Of a stretch of DNA of 64,000 nt, positions 24,692 to 33,116 are shown piece by piece. A model generated the notes under the pieces. That model saw only the letters and a list, made by a program, of their open reading frames with translations. It searched no databases and was not told the DNA's origin. Position 1 is the stretch's first letter, and every line of letters begins with the position of its first letter. Made by a program: the position numbers and the translations under genes. This stretch comes from an uncultured Collinsella sp. (lineage in GTDB: Bacteria; Actinomycetota; Coriobacteriia; Coriobacteriales; Coriobacteriaceae): assembly GCA_958408685.1 (NCBI GenBank), contig CATYLC010000010.1, forward strand, positions 1 through 64,000, in the 5' to 3' direction.

Positions 24692-27187
24692 ATGACCGAA
24701 CACCACGCCATCAGCCGCCGAGCATTTACGTTGGGCCTTGGACTCGCGGCGTTGTCGCCACTTGCAAGCCTGCCCGAAACCGCGGCATTGGGCATTGGCC
24801 CACGAGCGGCATTTGCAGACGACGCTGCCACAGCGTCGGTCAGCCTCGACAATTTCGTCATTCGCCTTCGCCCCGCGGGCTATTTTCGTACCGCAAGCGT
24901 TAACGAAGACGGCAACGTCATCGGCAACGTCTGCCATCTGTTTAATGACGGCACGTCCAGCAAGCTCATCCTTGAGAACGTAACGACCAAGAATGACGAT
25001 ACAAACTGGTATGCTATCCGCACCCTGCTCAATTTCGAAGAGCACAAGAAGACAGGCTACAGCATTTGGTCGGTCGATGGCGACTCGGACAAAGACGGAA
25101 AGGTCATCCACGTATGGAGTGGCGAGCATGACGGCAAGCCCAGCCGCTCTTTTGCGTTCGAGCGTCAATCAAACGGAACCTATATCATCCGAGACCGCAC
25201 GGTCGAGAAAGAAACCGAGAAAAAAGACATTAAGTACCTGGCAATAGAATCGGACGGCGAAGACCAGGACAACAATAAGATCTGCCATAAGAGTAAGAGC
25301 ATTCCGTGGGAGCTCGAACTTATCGGTTACGACATGAAAAAGAACGATGCCACGGTTAGCAGCCTCGACTGGATCACGTACAGCAGCTACGTCGATGGGC
25401 CATGTTGGATGAAATACGTCGACGACAACAAGTTCCTCGACGAGCTGAGCATCCCGGGTACGCACGATTCGGGCACCTGCAGCGTGGACAACGACACTGA
25501 GCCCCAATCCTCGCAAGTAAAATGCCAGCAGGATTACATTCCCACGCAGCTGCTCGAAGGCATTCGCTATTTTGATATCCGTCTCGGAAAGGGCGACAAC
25601 CCCGGTATCGACCACGGGGATTACTACCTGCTCAAAAAAGACGCGTACTTTTTGCATCTTTCCGATGTCATAGGCTACTTCAAAACGTTTTTGAACGAAA
25701 ACCCGACAGAAGCGCTCATCATGCTTGTATCACGAGGCAACGACGAGGCTACCGACGAAAGTGTTACGACGGCTTTCGCCAAGGTTTTGGACGACAACCC
25801 CAAACTGTTCTATACGTCGAGCCGCGTTCCCACACTGGGCGAGGTGCGCGGAAAGATCGTTCTGCTACGTCGATTTAGGCTCGCCGGCAACAGTGTAAGC
25901 GGCCACACGTGGGGACTCGACCTCACCGAATGGGATAACAAAATCGCAGCGCACACCGACAGCAGTTCCATGTGCCTCGTCCAAGACGCGCGGGGCTTTG
26001 AAGCCGCGGGGGAAACAGGCGACAAAGAGCCCTATTGCACCAAGGTATACGCCCAGGACAAGTACAAACTCACGGGAACCGACAAGCTCAGCTGGGTCGA
26101 TAATGCGCTGAAGGAAACGACCGGGCGCACGCGCAACGAGGTAGATGTCGAGGACGATAACGGGGCCACGGTGCCAGTCCAGGAGCGTTGCTGGTCTATC
26201 AACTACACCAGCTGCACGGGCTTGTCGCACGGAGGCAATCCTTTTACCTCGGCACGAGTAGTCAACGAGCATCTGTATAAGAGCCCGTACATCAATCCCA
26301 GCGGCATCGAGGATACAAAGTCAGATTACCTCAAGCACATTGGCATCATCGCATCCGACTTTGTTGATGCGGCGCTGGCCCGGAGCATCTACCAGCGCAA
26401 TTACGATACGGAGCACAAGCAGACGGCTTCGTACTATCTCCCGTACTATCTCCCGACCCGCATGCGCATGACATATGGCGACTCGCTGAGCGACGCCTCG
26501 CTCCAGGACGGCAAGACCGTTGGCGAGGGTCATTTCCGCCTCGTCAACAGCAGCAACGTACTCAACGTGGCGGCTTCGGGCCGGGCGTTTGCCATCGAAT
26601 ATGTGGATGTCGACGCCTTGGGCAACGAGACCGTTACGGAGCTGCGGGGCTCCGTGCCCATCGATATCGATCCACGCGCGCTGACGCCCCATTTTGAGGG
26701 ACTCGAAGGCCTTAAGGCCGGCGAAGACGTGCGCGCCAAGATTGCGGCATCACTCGAGGGCAAGCTCGAAACCGATGCCTGCACGGCCCAGCTCGAGTTT
26801 GTGCACGACGCGAACGGCGCTCCGGGCACAGCAATGGCCGAGGGCGAAACATTTGCCGCAGGAACGTACTGGGTGCGCGTGAACGGTCTCTTGGGCAACG
26901 CGGCGCAGAACTACACGCTCGCCAGCGACGGAGCCGCAAGCTTTACCGTAGCGGCCTCGGACAGTGCAGGCGACACCGGCGCCGGCAGCGGCACGGGTTC
27001 CAACGCAGGCAGCGCTGATAAGAACGGTAAGGGCAACAAGGGCAAGGGCTCGGGCGGAAAACTCGCCGACACGGGCGACGGCTCCGGCATTGCCGCCGGG
27101 CTCGCTGCCGCCGCCGTGGCGACAACGGTCGCCGGCGCGGCGATGCTTGCCAATGACCGCGAAAACGTTGGGGACGACAGCGAATAG
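24692..27187 (+). CDS. Cell-wall-anchored phosphatidylinositol-specific phospholipase C
   Basis: Surface enzyme of 831 residues. The N-terminus has a twin-arginine-type signal (SRRAFTLGLGLAAL), so it may be exported folded by Tat. Residues about 45-220 resemble a ricin-type beta-trefoil. The PI-PLC X domain follows at about 245-570: SIPGTHDSGT with His258, GIRYFDIRL, and DHG with His308. The 50-residue spacing of the two histidines equals that of His32 and His82 in Bacillus PI-PLC. A bacterial Ig-like or beta domain (about 650-760) and a Gly/Lys linker lead to LADTG (791-795), a hydrophobic helix and DREN, an LPxTG-like sorting signal with a non-basic tail. Likely substrate is phosphatidylinositol or GPI anchors. 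SD GGAGAA precedes the ATG; own terminator at 27224. Confidence 0.85.
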   Translation: MTEHHAISRRAFTLGLGLAALSPLASLPETAALGIGPRAAFADDAATASVSLDNFVIRLRPAGYFRTASVNEDGNVIGNVCHLFNDGTSSKLILENVTTKNDDTNWYAIRTLLNFEEHKKTGYSIWSVDGDSDKDGKVIHVWSGEHDGKPSRSFAFERQSNGTYIIRDRTVEKETEKKDIKYLAIESDGEDQDNNKICHKSKSIPWELELIGYDMKKNDATVSSLDWITYSSYVDGPCWMKYVDDNKFLDELSIPGTHDSGTCSVDNDTEPQSSQVKCQQDYIPTQLLEGIRYFDIRLGKGDNPGIDHGDYYLLKKDAYFLHLSDVIGYFKTFLNENPTEALIMLVSRGNDEATDESVTTAFAKVLDDNPKLFYTSSRVPTLGEVRGKIVLLRRFRLAGNSVSGHTWGLDLTEWDNKIAAHTDSSSMCLVQDARGFEAAGETGDKEPYCTKVYAQDKYKLTGTDKLSWVDNALKETTGRTRNEVDVEDDNGATVPVQERCWSINYTSCTGLSHGGNPFTSARVVNEHLYKSPYINPSGIEDTKSDYLKHIGIIASDFVDAALARSIYQRNYDTEHKQTASYYLPYYLPTRMRMTYGDSLSDASLQDGKTVGEGHFRLVNSSNVLNVAASGRAFAIEYVDVDALGNETVTELRGSVPIDIDPRALTPHFEGLEGLKAGEDVRAKIAASLEGKLETDACTAQLEFVHDANGAPGTAMAEGETFAAGTYWVRVNGLLGNAAQNYTLASDGAASFTVAASDSAGDTGAGSGTGSNAGSADKNGKGNKGKGSGGKLADTGDGSGIAAGLAAAAVATTVAGAAMLANDRENVGDDSE

Positions 27188-27223
27188 GCAAGCCCGCCTT
27201 TTAGACACATCGACTCAATTGGG

Positions 27224-27257
27224 GGGGCGCAGAATACCGTTCTGCGCCCCGATTTTT
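27224..27257 (+). terminator. Terminator of the PI-PLC gene
   Basis: Perfect 11-bp stem GGGGCGCAGAA / TTCTGCGCCCC (27224-27234, 27240-27250) then GATTTTT. It lies between convergent genes and may serve both. Confidence 0.85.
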
Positions 27258-27282
27258 ACCTTAGCCCGAACACCGTTATCGG

Positions 27283-27552
27283 CTACATCACCATGTTCAG
27301 CGCGTTAACAAACTCCTGGGCCTTCGCACGGCTGCTCAGGCTAAAGACGCAAGCAGTCAACAGCCTGTTACGCAGAAAAACATCGCGGCCCTTGATTCTA
27401 TTGACGCCCGTAATGTCCTTAAGATAGACAATCTCGGTGTGCTTGCCACCAAACGTGCCCTTCTTGAGCACCTCAATACGGTTAGGGTAGATCTTGACGT
27501 CTTTATACCTACCCGAACCTTTGTCCTGGAATAGCAGCGTGTTGTTGTCCAT
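27283..27552 (-). CDS. Small PH-like-fold protein, 89 aa
   Basis: Cytoplasmic protein of unknown function. It shows about six predicted strands (DVKIYPNRIEVLKKG, HTEIVYLKDITGVN) ending in a helix (KAQEFVNAL), the pattern of bacterial PH-like domains. The ATG at 27552 is chosen because GGGAG lies 8 nt upstream; a GTG at 27597 would add 15 residues without an SD. Single gene convergent with PI-PLC. Confidence 0.55.
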   Translation of the reverse strand: MDNNTLLFQDKGSGRYKDVKIYPNRIEVLKKGTFGGKHTEIVYLKDITGVNRIKGRDVFLRNRLLTACVFSLSSRAKAQEFVNALNMVM

Positions 27553-27720
27553 ACGCGTCACTCCCGTGGGGTTCGCTAAAACTGCCTCTATGGCCACTTT
27601 TTAGTCACCGCAAGGCTCCCATGCGAAGGTGCCAGACAGCAAAGCAATTCGTGTCCGCGCGAGGCTTTAAACTAAATGTAATAAAGATGCATTCCTCAAG
27701 AGGAAAGTGGGGCGACAGTG

Positions 27721-28770
27721 ATGGGTGAACTGGTAAACCGTGGAGAATCGGCAATCGTGCCCGAAGGTTTTTACAAGCAGGTCTCCTCGATTCTCAACGC
27801 CGCTCGCGACAAGGCCTATACCGCCGTTAACTTTGCGATGGTTGAGGCATATTGGGAGATCGGCAAGAGTATTGTTGATGAACAGGGCGGAGAGGAGCGT
27901 GCCAAGTATGGCGATGCACTGATCGACGAACTTGCCGTTAGATTGACTAAGGATTTTGGCAGAGGCTTCAACGCCAGAAGCTTAAGATACATGCGTCAGT
28001 TTTATCTTGCGTTCCCAATCCGGAACGCGCTGCGTTCCGAATTGAATTGGACACATTACCGCAGGTTATCGCGTATAACCGACCCCGAAGCTCGCACCTG
28101 GTACATGAACGAATGCGCCGACTCTCGCTGGAGCACGCGCCAGCTCGAACGCCAGATCAACACCATGTTCCGCGAGCGCCTACTTGCCAGCAAAGACAAA
28201 GAGGCCGTCACCCAGGAAATCCAAAAGAGCGCCCCGACCCATCGCCCCGAGGATATCATCCGCGACCCATATGTACTGGAGTTTTTAGGTTTCTCGGACG
28301 ATGCTACGTTTCGCGAGAGCGATCTAGAGCAGGCGCTCATCACGCATCTTCAGAAGTTCCTGCTGGAGCTTGGCCGTGGCTTCGCTTTCGAGGCGCGCCA
28401 AAAGCGCATCACCTTTGATGGGCGCCATTTCTATATTGACCTTGTTTTTTACAACTATCTGATGCGCTGCTTCGTGCTCATCGACCTTAAGACGGACGAT
28501 CTTACGCATCAGGACCTGGGCCAGATGCAAATGTATGTGAACTACTACACGCGCGAGCTCATGAACGAAGGCGACAATCCGCCCATAGGCATCGTGCTCT
28601 GCGCGGACAAAAGCGATTCGATCGTCGAGTACACGCTGCCCGAAGACAACGACCAAGTGTTTGCCGCCAAATACCTGCCGTATCTTCCAAGCAAGGAAGA
28701 GCTGGCGCGCGAGCTGAGTGCCGAGTACCGCGCCATCAACGAAGCGACTAATGGCGAAATGCAAGGGTAG
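27721..28770 (+). CDS. PDDEXK nuclease, DUF1016 (YhcG) family
   Basis: Protein of 349 residues with the two DUF1016 parts. The N-terminal helical domain (about 15-165: VEAYWEIGKSIV, GFNARSLRYMRQFY) is probably nucleic-acid- or partner-binding. The C-terminal nuclease (about 175-335) carries FRESDLEQALI, an IDLVFY strand and VLIDLK, which supply the Asp, Asp and Lys of the PD-(D/E)XK site. Family members occur alone or beside restriction-modification genes, and have been linked to defence or mobile elements. Here no partner is present. ATG at 27721 is preferred over the overlapping GTG at 27718. Confidence 0.88.
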   Translation: MGELVNRGESAIVPEGFYKQVSSILNAARDKAYTAVNFAMVEAYWEIGKSIVDEQGGEERAKYGDALIDELAVRLTKDFGRGFNARSLRYMRQFYLAFPIRNALRSELNWTHYRRLSRITDPEARTWYMNECADSRWSTRQLERQINTMFRERLLASKDKEAVTQEIQKSAPTHRPEDIIRDPYVLEFLGFSDDATFRESDLEQALITHLQKFLLELGRGFAFEARQKRITFDGRHFYIDLVFYNYLMRCFVLIDLKTDDLTHQDLGQMQMYVNYYTRELMNEGDNPPIGIVLCADKSDSIVEYTLPEDNDQVFAAKYLPYLPSKEELARELSAEYRAINEATNGEMQG

Positions 28771-29194
28771 CAGCACGTTGCGACCGAAACCATCGCAGCC
28801 GTCGCAGGCGCACTCGCGGTTGCGACGGCTGCTACGAAACAATACCGGTCATGGACGCCGGCAACGACATTCTAGCCGTGGCTGGCGAGCGTGACCTGAC
28901 AGGCAAAGACGCGGCCTTCGTCTGATGTGGGTCCATTGGCTGCCACAGAAAAGGGCCGGTTGCAGCCGGCCCTTTAGACGATAGCGCCTGCGTTGCCCGC
29001 GCTTCCAAAGTTGACCGACTGAGGAGCGGGTTCCGCCGCACACCCTGATTTTACCCAGTGAGGCAGCTCTTTTGCAGCCGCTCCACTGTTTATTTACATC
29101 TGGCACCCTCAAACAATCAGACGGCAGCCCGCACTCCTGAGAGCCGCCCCATACCCCCGGCCATCACGTTACGGTGCCAACCGGCACCGCTCCC
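28771..29194. other. 424-bp intergenic region with two hairpins
   Basis: Between the convergent DUF1016 and zinc-ribbon genes. Two perfect inverted repeats are present: 28795-28806 with 28821-28832 (12 bp, GCAGCCGTCGCA) and 28950-28959 with 28966-28975 (10 bp). No gene with an SD was found in the remaining sequence. Confidence 0.6.
28950..28975. terminator. Bidirectional terminator hairpin
   Basis: AAAGGGCCGG / CCGGCCCTTT with a 6-nt loop; A-run on the left and T-run on the right allow use on both strands between convergent genes. Confidence 0.7.
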
Positions 29195-30532
29195 CTACTT
29201 CCCAAATAGCGCACCCAGCAGGCCGCGACGTTTGGGCTTCTCCTCTCGGTAGGAACCCTCGACGGCGGCTGCAACCTGGCGCGGTTGCTCGCCGCCTCCA
29301 CGGCGCACGATCTGGTACAGGAACGGCGATTTAACGTATTTGACCTCGACGGGCGTGGCGTGCACGGTGCTCTCACCGGACAGATGCAGACTCGGGCTGA
29401 GCGGCGCCACAATATGCGTCTCGCGCTTGTCGCTAAACACCACCGCGGCCGCGCGGCCCGTCTGGCCGTTTACGGCGATGCGCACCTGCTCGCCGTCGCG
29501 GCTATCCGTTGCCGGACGGTCGACAAAGTACACCGGCACCATAACTAGGCCGTCCTTGTGCTTGCGGGCCTTGCGCGCCCAGGTGCGGATGCTCTTTTTA
29601 TTGAGCCCCAGTACAGCCTCGGCGTCGTTGCCCGCAACGTCGAGCGCCAGCTTATCAATGACCACCTGGTCCTTGGTAGACGCATCGACGGAGACGACGC
29701 GAAAGTCGCCTTCCTGCATGGCGGGATCGAACGGACCGACCTTGGCAAAGTCCCACGGCTCCAAAATGCCCAGGAGGCGAACGTCCAGGTAGTTTGCCCT
29801 GGGATACGCCCAGTCGAGCACCTCGTAGTACACCAGGGTCTCCTTGCTCAGGCCCTTGACCGGGAAGGACGCCATCATGCGCAGGTCCGCCAGCGCCATG
29901 GGGAAATAGAAGAGCATCATGTCGTTTTGGATCGCATCTTCCACGTCGTGCCCGGCAAAGGCGTCGGGGTACTGGCGCACCAGCTGCAGTGCGTTGGCAC
30001 GTGCCTGCTGCGGCGAGATTTCGCAGGGAATGCCCTGCTCCGGCACATACTCTGCACCCACGCCCATGGTCAGACGCTTGCTGAAGGTACCGGGCTTGAG
30101 CAGGTCGGCAATGCCGATCTTGTTGCCGCAGGACGGGCACTCAAACACACGCTGCGTTGACTCGCCCTCAAAGGACGCTCCGCAGAAGGGGCAAGGAATG
30201 CTCACATGCGTAGCCTCTTGGAACTCTTGCGCCGTGCCGCGATCCTCCCACAGCAGATGTTCCAGGACCGACTGATTGCGCCAGTGCGAATTGAAGAAAT
30301 ACCAGTCCGGGTCCTCCGGGCGCTCGAGTTGCGACACATGCGTGAGCTTGAGCAGTCCATCCACCACCGTCAACGGCGTATGGCGAATGCCCAAAGCGCT
30401 CTTGGGCTCTCCGGCGTCCGCCTGCCACGGAATGACCGCACCGCAATAAGCGCACTCAAAGCTGCGCTTAGCTTGGTGTGTGTACATAGGGCCGCCGCAG
30501 TTTTGACATTTAATGGCAAACATCTCGTCCAT
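29195..30532 (-). CDS. Double zinc-ribbon protein of unknown function
   Basis: Cytoplasmic protein of 445 residues. It carries two CxxC-CxxC ribbons, Cys9/12/27/30 and Cys114/117/132/135. The middle is mixed alpha/beta with a long segment on residues 150-330. A basic tail ends it (RREEKPKRRGLLGALFGK-like, Lys/Arg-rich). Not recognised beyond this; ribbons of this kind appear in proteins that bind RNA, DNA or other proteins. The ATG at 30532 follows AAGGAGGA by 8 nt, clearly better than the longer frame. Divergent from the CDF transporter gene. Confidence 0.7.
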   Translation of the reverse strand: MDEMFAIKCQNCGGPMYTHQAKRSFECAYCGAVIPWQADAGEPKSALGIRHTPLTVVDGLLKLTHVSQLERPEDPDWYFFNSHWRNQSVLEHLLWEDRGTAQEFQEATHVSIPCPFCGASFEGESTQRVFECPSCGNKIGIADLLKPGTFSKRLTMGVGAEYVPEQGIPCEISPQQARANALQLVRQYPDAFAGHDVEDAIQNDMMLFYFPMALADLRMMASFPVKGLSKETLVYYEVLDWAYPRANYLDVRLLGILEPWDFAKVGPFDPAMQEGDFRVVSVDASTKDQVVIDKLALDVAGNDAEAVLGLNKKSIRTWARKARKHKDGLVMVPVYFVDRPATDSRDGEQVRIAVNGQTGRAAAVVFSDKRETHIVAPLSPSLHLSGESTVHATPVEVKYVKSPFLYQIVRRGGGEQPRQVAAAVEGSYREEKPKRRGLLGALFGK

Positions 30533-30750
30533 GGAAACGTCCTCCTTTGCACAGGGGCTGTCGGCATTAAGTATGTCGATCAAACAGGCACATGCCCATA
30601 CCCATGTGGCCCAAAATGGACCACCCAGGCAGACGAGAAGGCTCGCTCGTTAGCACCGGCAGACTATTGCTGCATTTTCTGAGCATCGGTGCACGGCGCC
30701 CCCGCGCGAGCTACACTATCCCCTTAAACATGATTGTGAGGACGACCGCT

Positions 30751-31932
30751 ATGCTATTTGTAAATCGGCTGGTACATACGCTTGTTCCCGGCAGCGAGGA
30801 CGAGCCGGTCGATGCATCTTGCCGCACCAACGCGGGTTTTACCGCAAGCCTCATCTGCATTGGACTCAACATCACCCTGTGCCTGGCCAAGGGCATCGCG
30901 GGCCTGCTCGCCGGCTCCGTCTCCCTCATCGCCGACGCTTTCAACAACCTCTCCGATGCCTCGAGCAACATCGTGAGCCTGCTCGGGTTCCGCCTTGCCA
31001 GCCGCCCGGCAGACGAAGGCCACCCCTATGGTCACGGCCGCTATGAGTACCTAGCCGGCCTGTTCGTCGCCGTCCTGGTTTGCGCCGTCGGCATCAACCT
31101 GATCCTCGAGTCGGTCACCAAGATCATCAAGCCTTCCCCCACCGCTTACACGTTCATTTCCCTTGCGGCACTGGCTACGTCCATGCTCGTAAAGCTCTGG
31201 ATGGCCGCGTTCAACCGCACGCTGGGTAACCGCATCGATTCCGAAACGCTCATCGCCACGGCGCAGGACTCCAAAAACGACGTCATCACCTCGGGCTCGG
31301 TCTTGGTGGCGGCGCTTATTTCGCAGACGACCGGCTTTGACCTCGATGGCTGGGCAGGCCTGGGTGTGGGCATCTTCATCTGCATCAGCGGCATGGGCCT
31401 AGTGCGCGACGCCATCAGCCCATTGCTGGGGCAAGCGCCCGACCCCAAGCTCGTCCAGGCAATCCGCGATAAGATCATGTCCTATCCGCAGGTCTTGGGC
31501 ACACACGACCTGATGGTGCACGACTACGGCCCCGGTCGTCAGTTTGCCAGCGCCCACGTGGAGATGCCCGGCGAGGGCGACGCATTTGAGCACCACGAGA
31601 TTTTGGACACCATCGAGCACGACATCAAGCGCCAAATGGGCATCGATATCACGCTGCACTGCGACCCCATCGCCACCACCAGCGACGACCTGCGCAGCTG
31701 GGTCAAGCGCGGCGTCATGCAGATCGATCCCGCGCTCTCCATCCACGACCTGCACGAGCACGACGGGTTCGTTTCGTTTGACCTGGTGCGTCCCGACGGC
31801 TTTGACATATCCGACGAGGAGCTGCTGGAGCTCGTCACGCGCATCGTGCACGAGCGCCGACCCGATGCCTCATGCGTCGTCACGTTTGATTCGGGCTTTA
31901 GCTCGCCCGAGCGTCCGGCCGAGCAGTTGTAG
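30751..31932 (+). CDS. Cation diffusion facilitator (CDF) metal efflux protein
   Basis: Membrane antiporter of 393 residues that probably exports a divalent metal in exchange for protons. TM helices lie in the first 220 residues. Metal-site residues are the two Asp of IADAFNNLSDASSN in TM2 and those of TAQDSKNDVITS in TM5; the loop motif HPYGHGRYEY follows TM2. The TM5 site starts with Asp instead of His, the D-type site often linked to Mn or Fe rather than Zn. The C-terminal cytoplasmic domain (about 230-393) is longer than usual and has two ferredoxin-like parts. The ATG at 30751 has GTGAGG 9 nt upstream. Metal specificity is inferred. Confidence 0.88.
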   Translation: MLFVNRLVHTLVPGSEDEPVDASCRTNAGFTASLICIGLNITLCLAKGIAGLLAGSVSLIADAFNNLSDASSNIVSLLGFRLASRPADEGHPYGHGRYEYLAGLFVAVLVCAVGINLILESVTKIIKPSPTAYTFISLAALATSMLVKLWMAAFNRTLGNRIDSETLIATAQDSKNDVITSGSVLVAALISQTTGFDLDGWAGLGVGIFICISGMGLVRDAISPLLGQAPDPKLVQAIRDKIMSYPQVLGTHDLMVHDYGPGRQFASAHVEMPGEGDAFEHHEILDTIEHDIKRQMGIDITLHCDPIATTSDDLRSWVKRGVMQIDPALSIHDLHEHDGFVSFDLVRPDGFDISDEELLELVTRIVHERRPDASCVVTFDSGFSSPERPAEQL

Positions 31933-31944
31933 CCTGCTTAACAG

Positions 31945-32937
31945 CTAGTTTCCCTGCGCGCCCGAGATGCCGTTTTGCAGGGCGTTCCAGGCATCCGTCG
32001 CCAAGCCGCCCAAGTTCTGCGCGGTATCGCCCAGGTTTTGTGCCGTGTCGCCCAGCTCTTGCGCCTTGTCTCCCAACTCCTGCGCCTTGTTGCTCAAGTC
32101 CTCCAGCGTATTGGAACTCGAGCTGTCCGCGCCGCCCTGGTCGCCGGACGCGTTGCCCGACGAGCCGTCCTTGTGCGTGAGCTGAATTTCGAGGTTGCCG
32201 CTGTCGTTATAGTAGGCAGAAGTAACGACCCAGTTGGCATCGACGACGGGCGTTGAGCCATCATCAGTCAGGACCACGGCATTCGAAAGATCGGCGCCGC
32301 GCGACTTGAGAAGCTTCTTGGCGTTGGACCAATACTGCCCCGGGATATCGCTCAGATCGACGGTGCTAGACGAGGCGGACTCGGTTTGCTCGGCAGCGGT
32401 ATCGGCCGTTGAGCTCCCCCGCTTGTTGAGCATGCCCGACACGATGGCAAACACAACCGACAGCGCAAAGAAAATCGCCAGCACGATGAGGATCTTCTTG
32501 ATCACGCTCGACGAACGCGACGGCCTCTTCTCCTCGTCTTCGCTATATTGCGGAATCGACTTGGGGTACTCGCGATACGGCTCGCGCGACTCGTAGCGAG
32601 GCTGCGCCGTGCGAGGCATATACGTCGTCTGCTGAGGCTGCGGAATGGGATTCTGCGGCAGGTTGTCATAGGGATTCGGCGTCGAGGCAGCATAAGAATC
32701 CTGCGGCGTGTAATCAAACGGATCCGGAGCTGCGTTGCCATAGGGGCCTTGCGAAGATGCAGCGTAAGAATCCTGCGCCGTGTCGCCATAGCCCATAACC
32801 CGGGTGGGCTCGGCAGAAGGCTGCGTCGCGGCGGGGTCGGCATAACCGGGGTTGGGAACAACGCGGGTCGCATCGGCGCTATCGCCAGCCTGCGCGGAAC
32901 CGTAGCCGCCCATCACGGTTGTCTTGTCCTGATCCAT
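31945..32937 (-). CDS. Membrane protein with PASTA-like domain and heptad tail
   Basis: Protein of 330 residues of unknown function. The N-terminal 140 residues are a Pro, Tyr, Gln and Asp-rich cytoplasmic segment (many SYAAS, PYGN and PNPYDN units). A TM helix spans about 149-170. Outside, residues 193-240 (IPGQYWSNAKKLLKSRG...VVDANWVVTS) resemble one PASTA module. The end has four repeats of AQELGD/AQNLGD, a probable coiled coil. Layout recalls receptors of the Ser/Thr-kinase type but without a kinase. SD AAAGGA precedes the ATG. It is convergent with the CDF gene. Confidence 0.7.
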   Translation of the reverse strand: MDQDKTTVMGGYGSAQAGDSADATRVVPNPGYADPAATQPSAEPTRVMGYGDTAQDSYAASSQGPYGNAAPDPFDYTPQDSYAASTPNPYDNLPQNPIPQPQQTTYMPRTAQPRYESREPYREYPKSIPQYSEDEEKRPSRSSSVIKKILIVLAIFFALSVVFAIVSGMLNKRGSSTADTAAEQTESASSSTVDLSDIPGQYWSNAKKLLKSRGADLSNAVVLTDDGSTPVVDANWVVTSAYYNDSGNLEIQLTHKDGSSGNASGDQGGADSSSSNTLEDLSNKAQELGDKAQELGDTAQNLGDTAQNLGGLATDAWNALQNGISGAQGN

Positions 32938-33055
32938 GCAACGATTCCTTTCCGTCGCGCGTGAGCCTCAAGTTATCCATGCATTCTACCCGCGCAAAAG
33001 CCTATGATGGGCAGAGTCCGTCGGTATCTACAAGACATGCGCGGGCCTAAGGATC

Positions 33056-33091
33056 AAAAAGCCCCGCCGGGCCTTGTGGGCACGGCGGGGC
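33056..33091 (-). terminator. Terminator of fhs
   Basis: On the minus strand GCCCCGCCG / CGGCGGGGC (33091-33083, 33069-33061) then five T residues, 26 bp after the fhs stop. Confidence 0.85.
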
Positions 33092-33116
33092 GGACAAGCA
33101 GCTATGGACAGCAGAC

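Noticed and set aside
28795..28832. 12-bp inverted repeat after the DUF1016 gene considered as a terminator
   Set aside because: No T-run on either side; the hairpin at 28950 is the better terminator.
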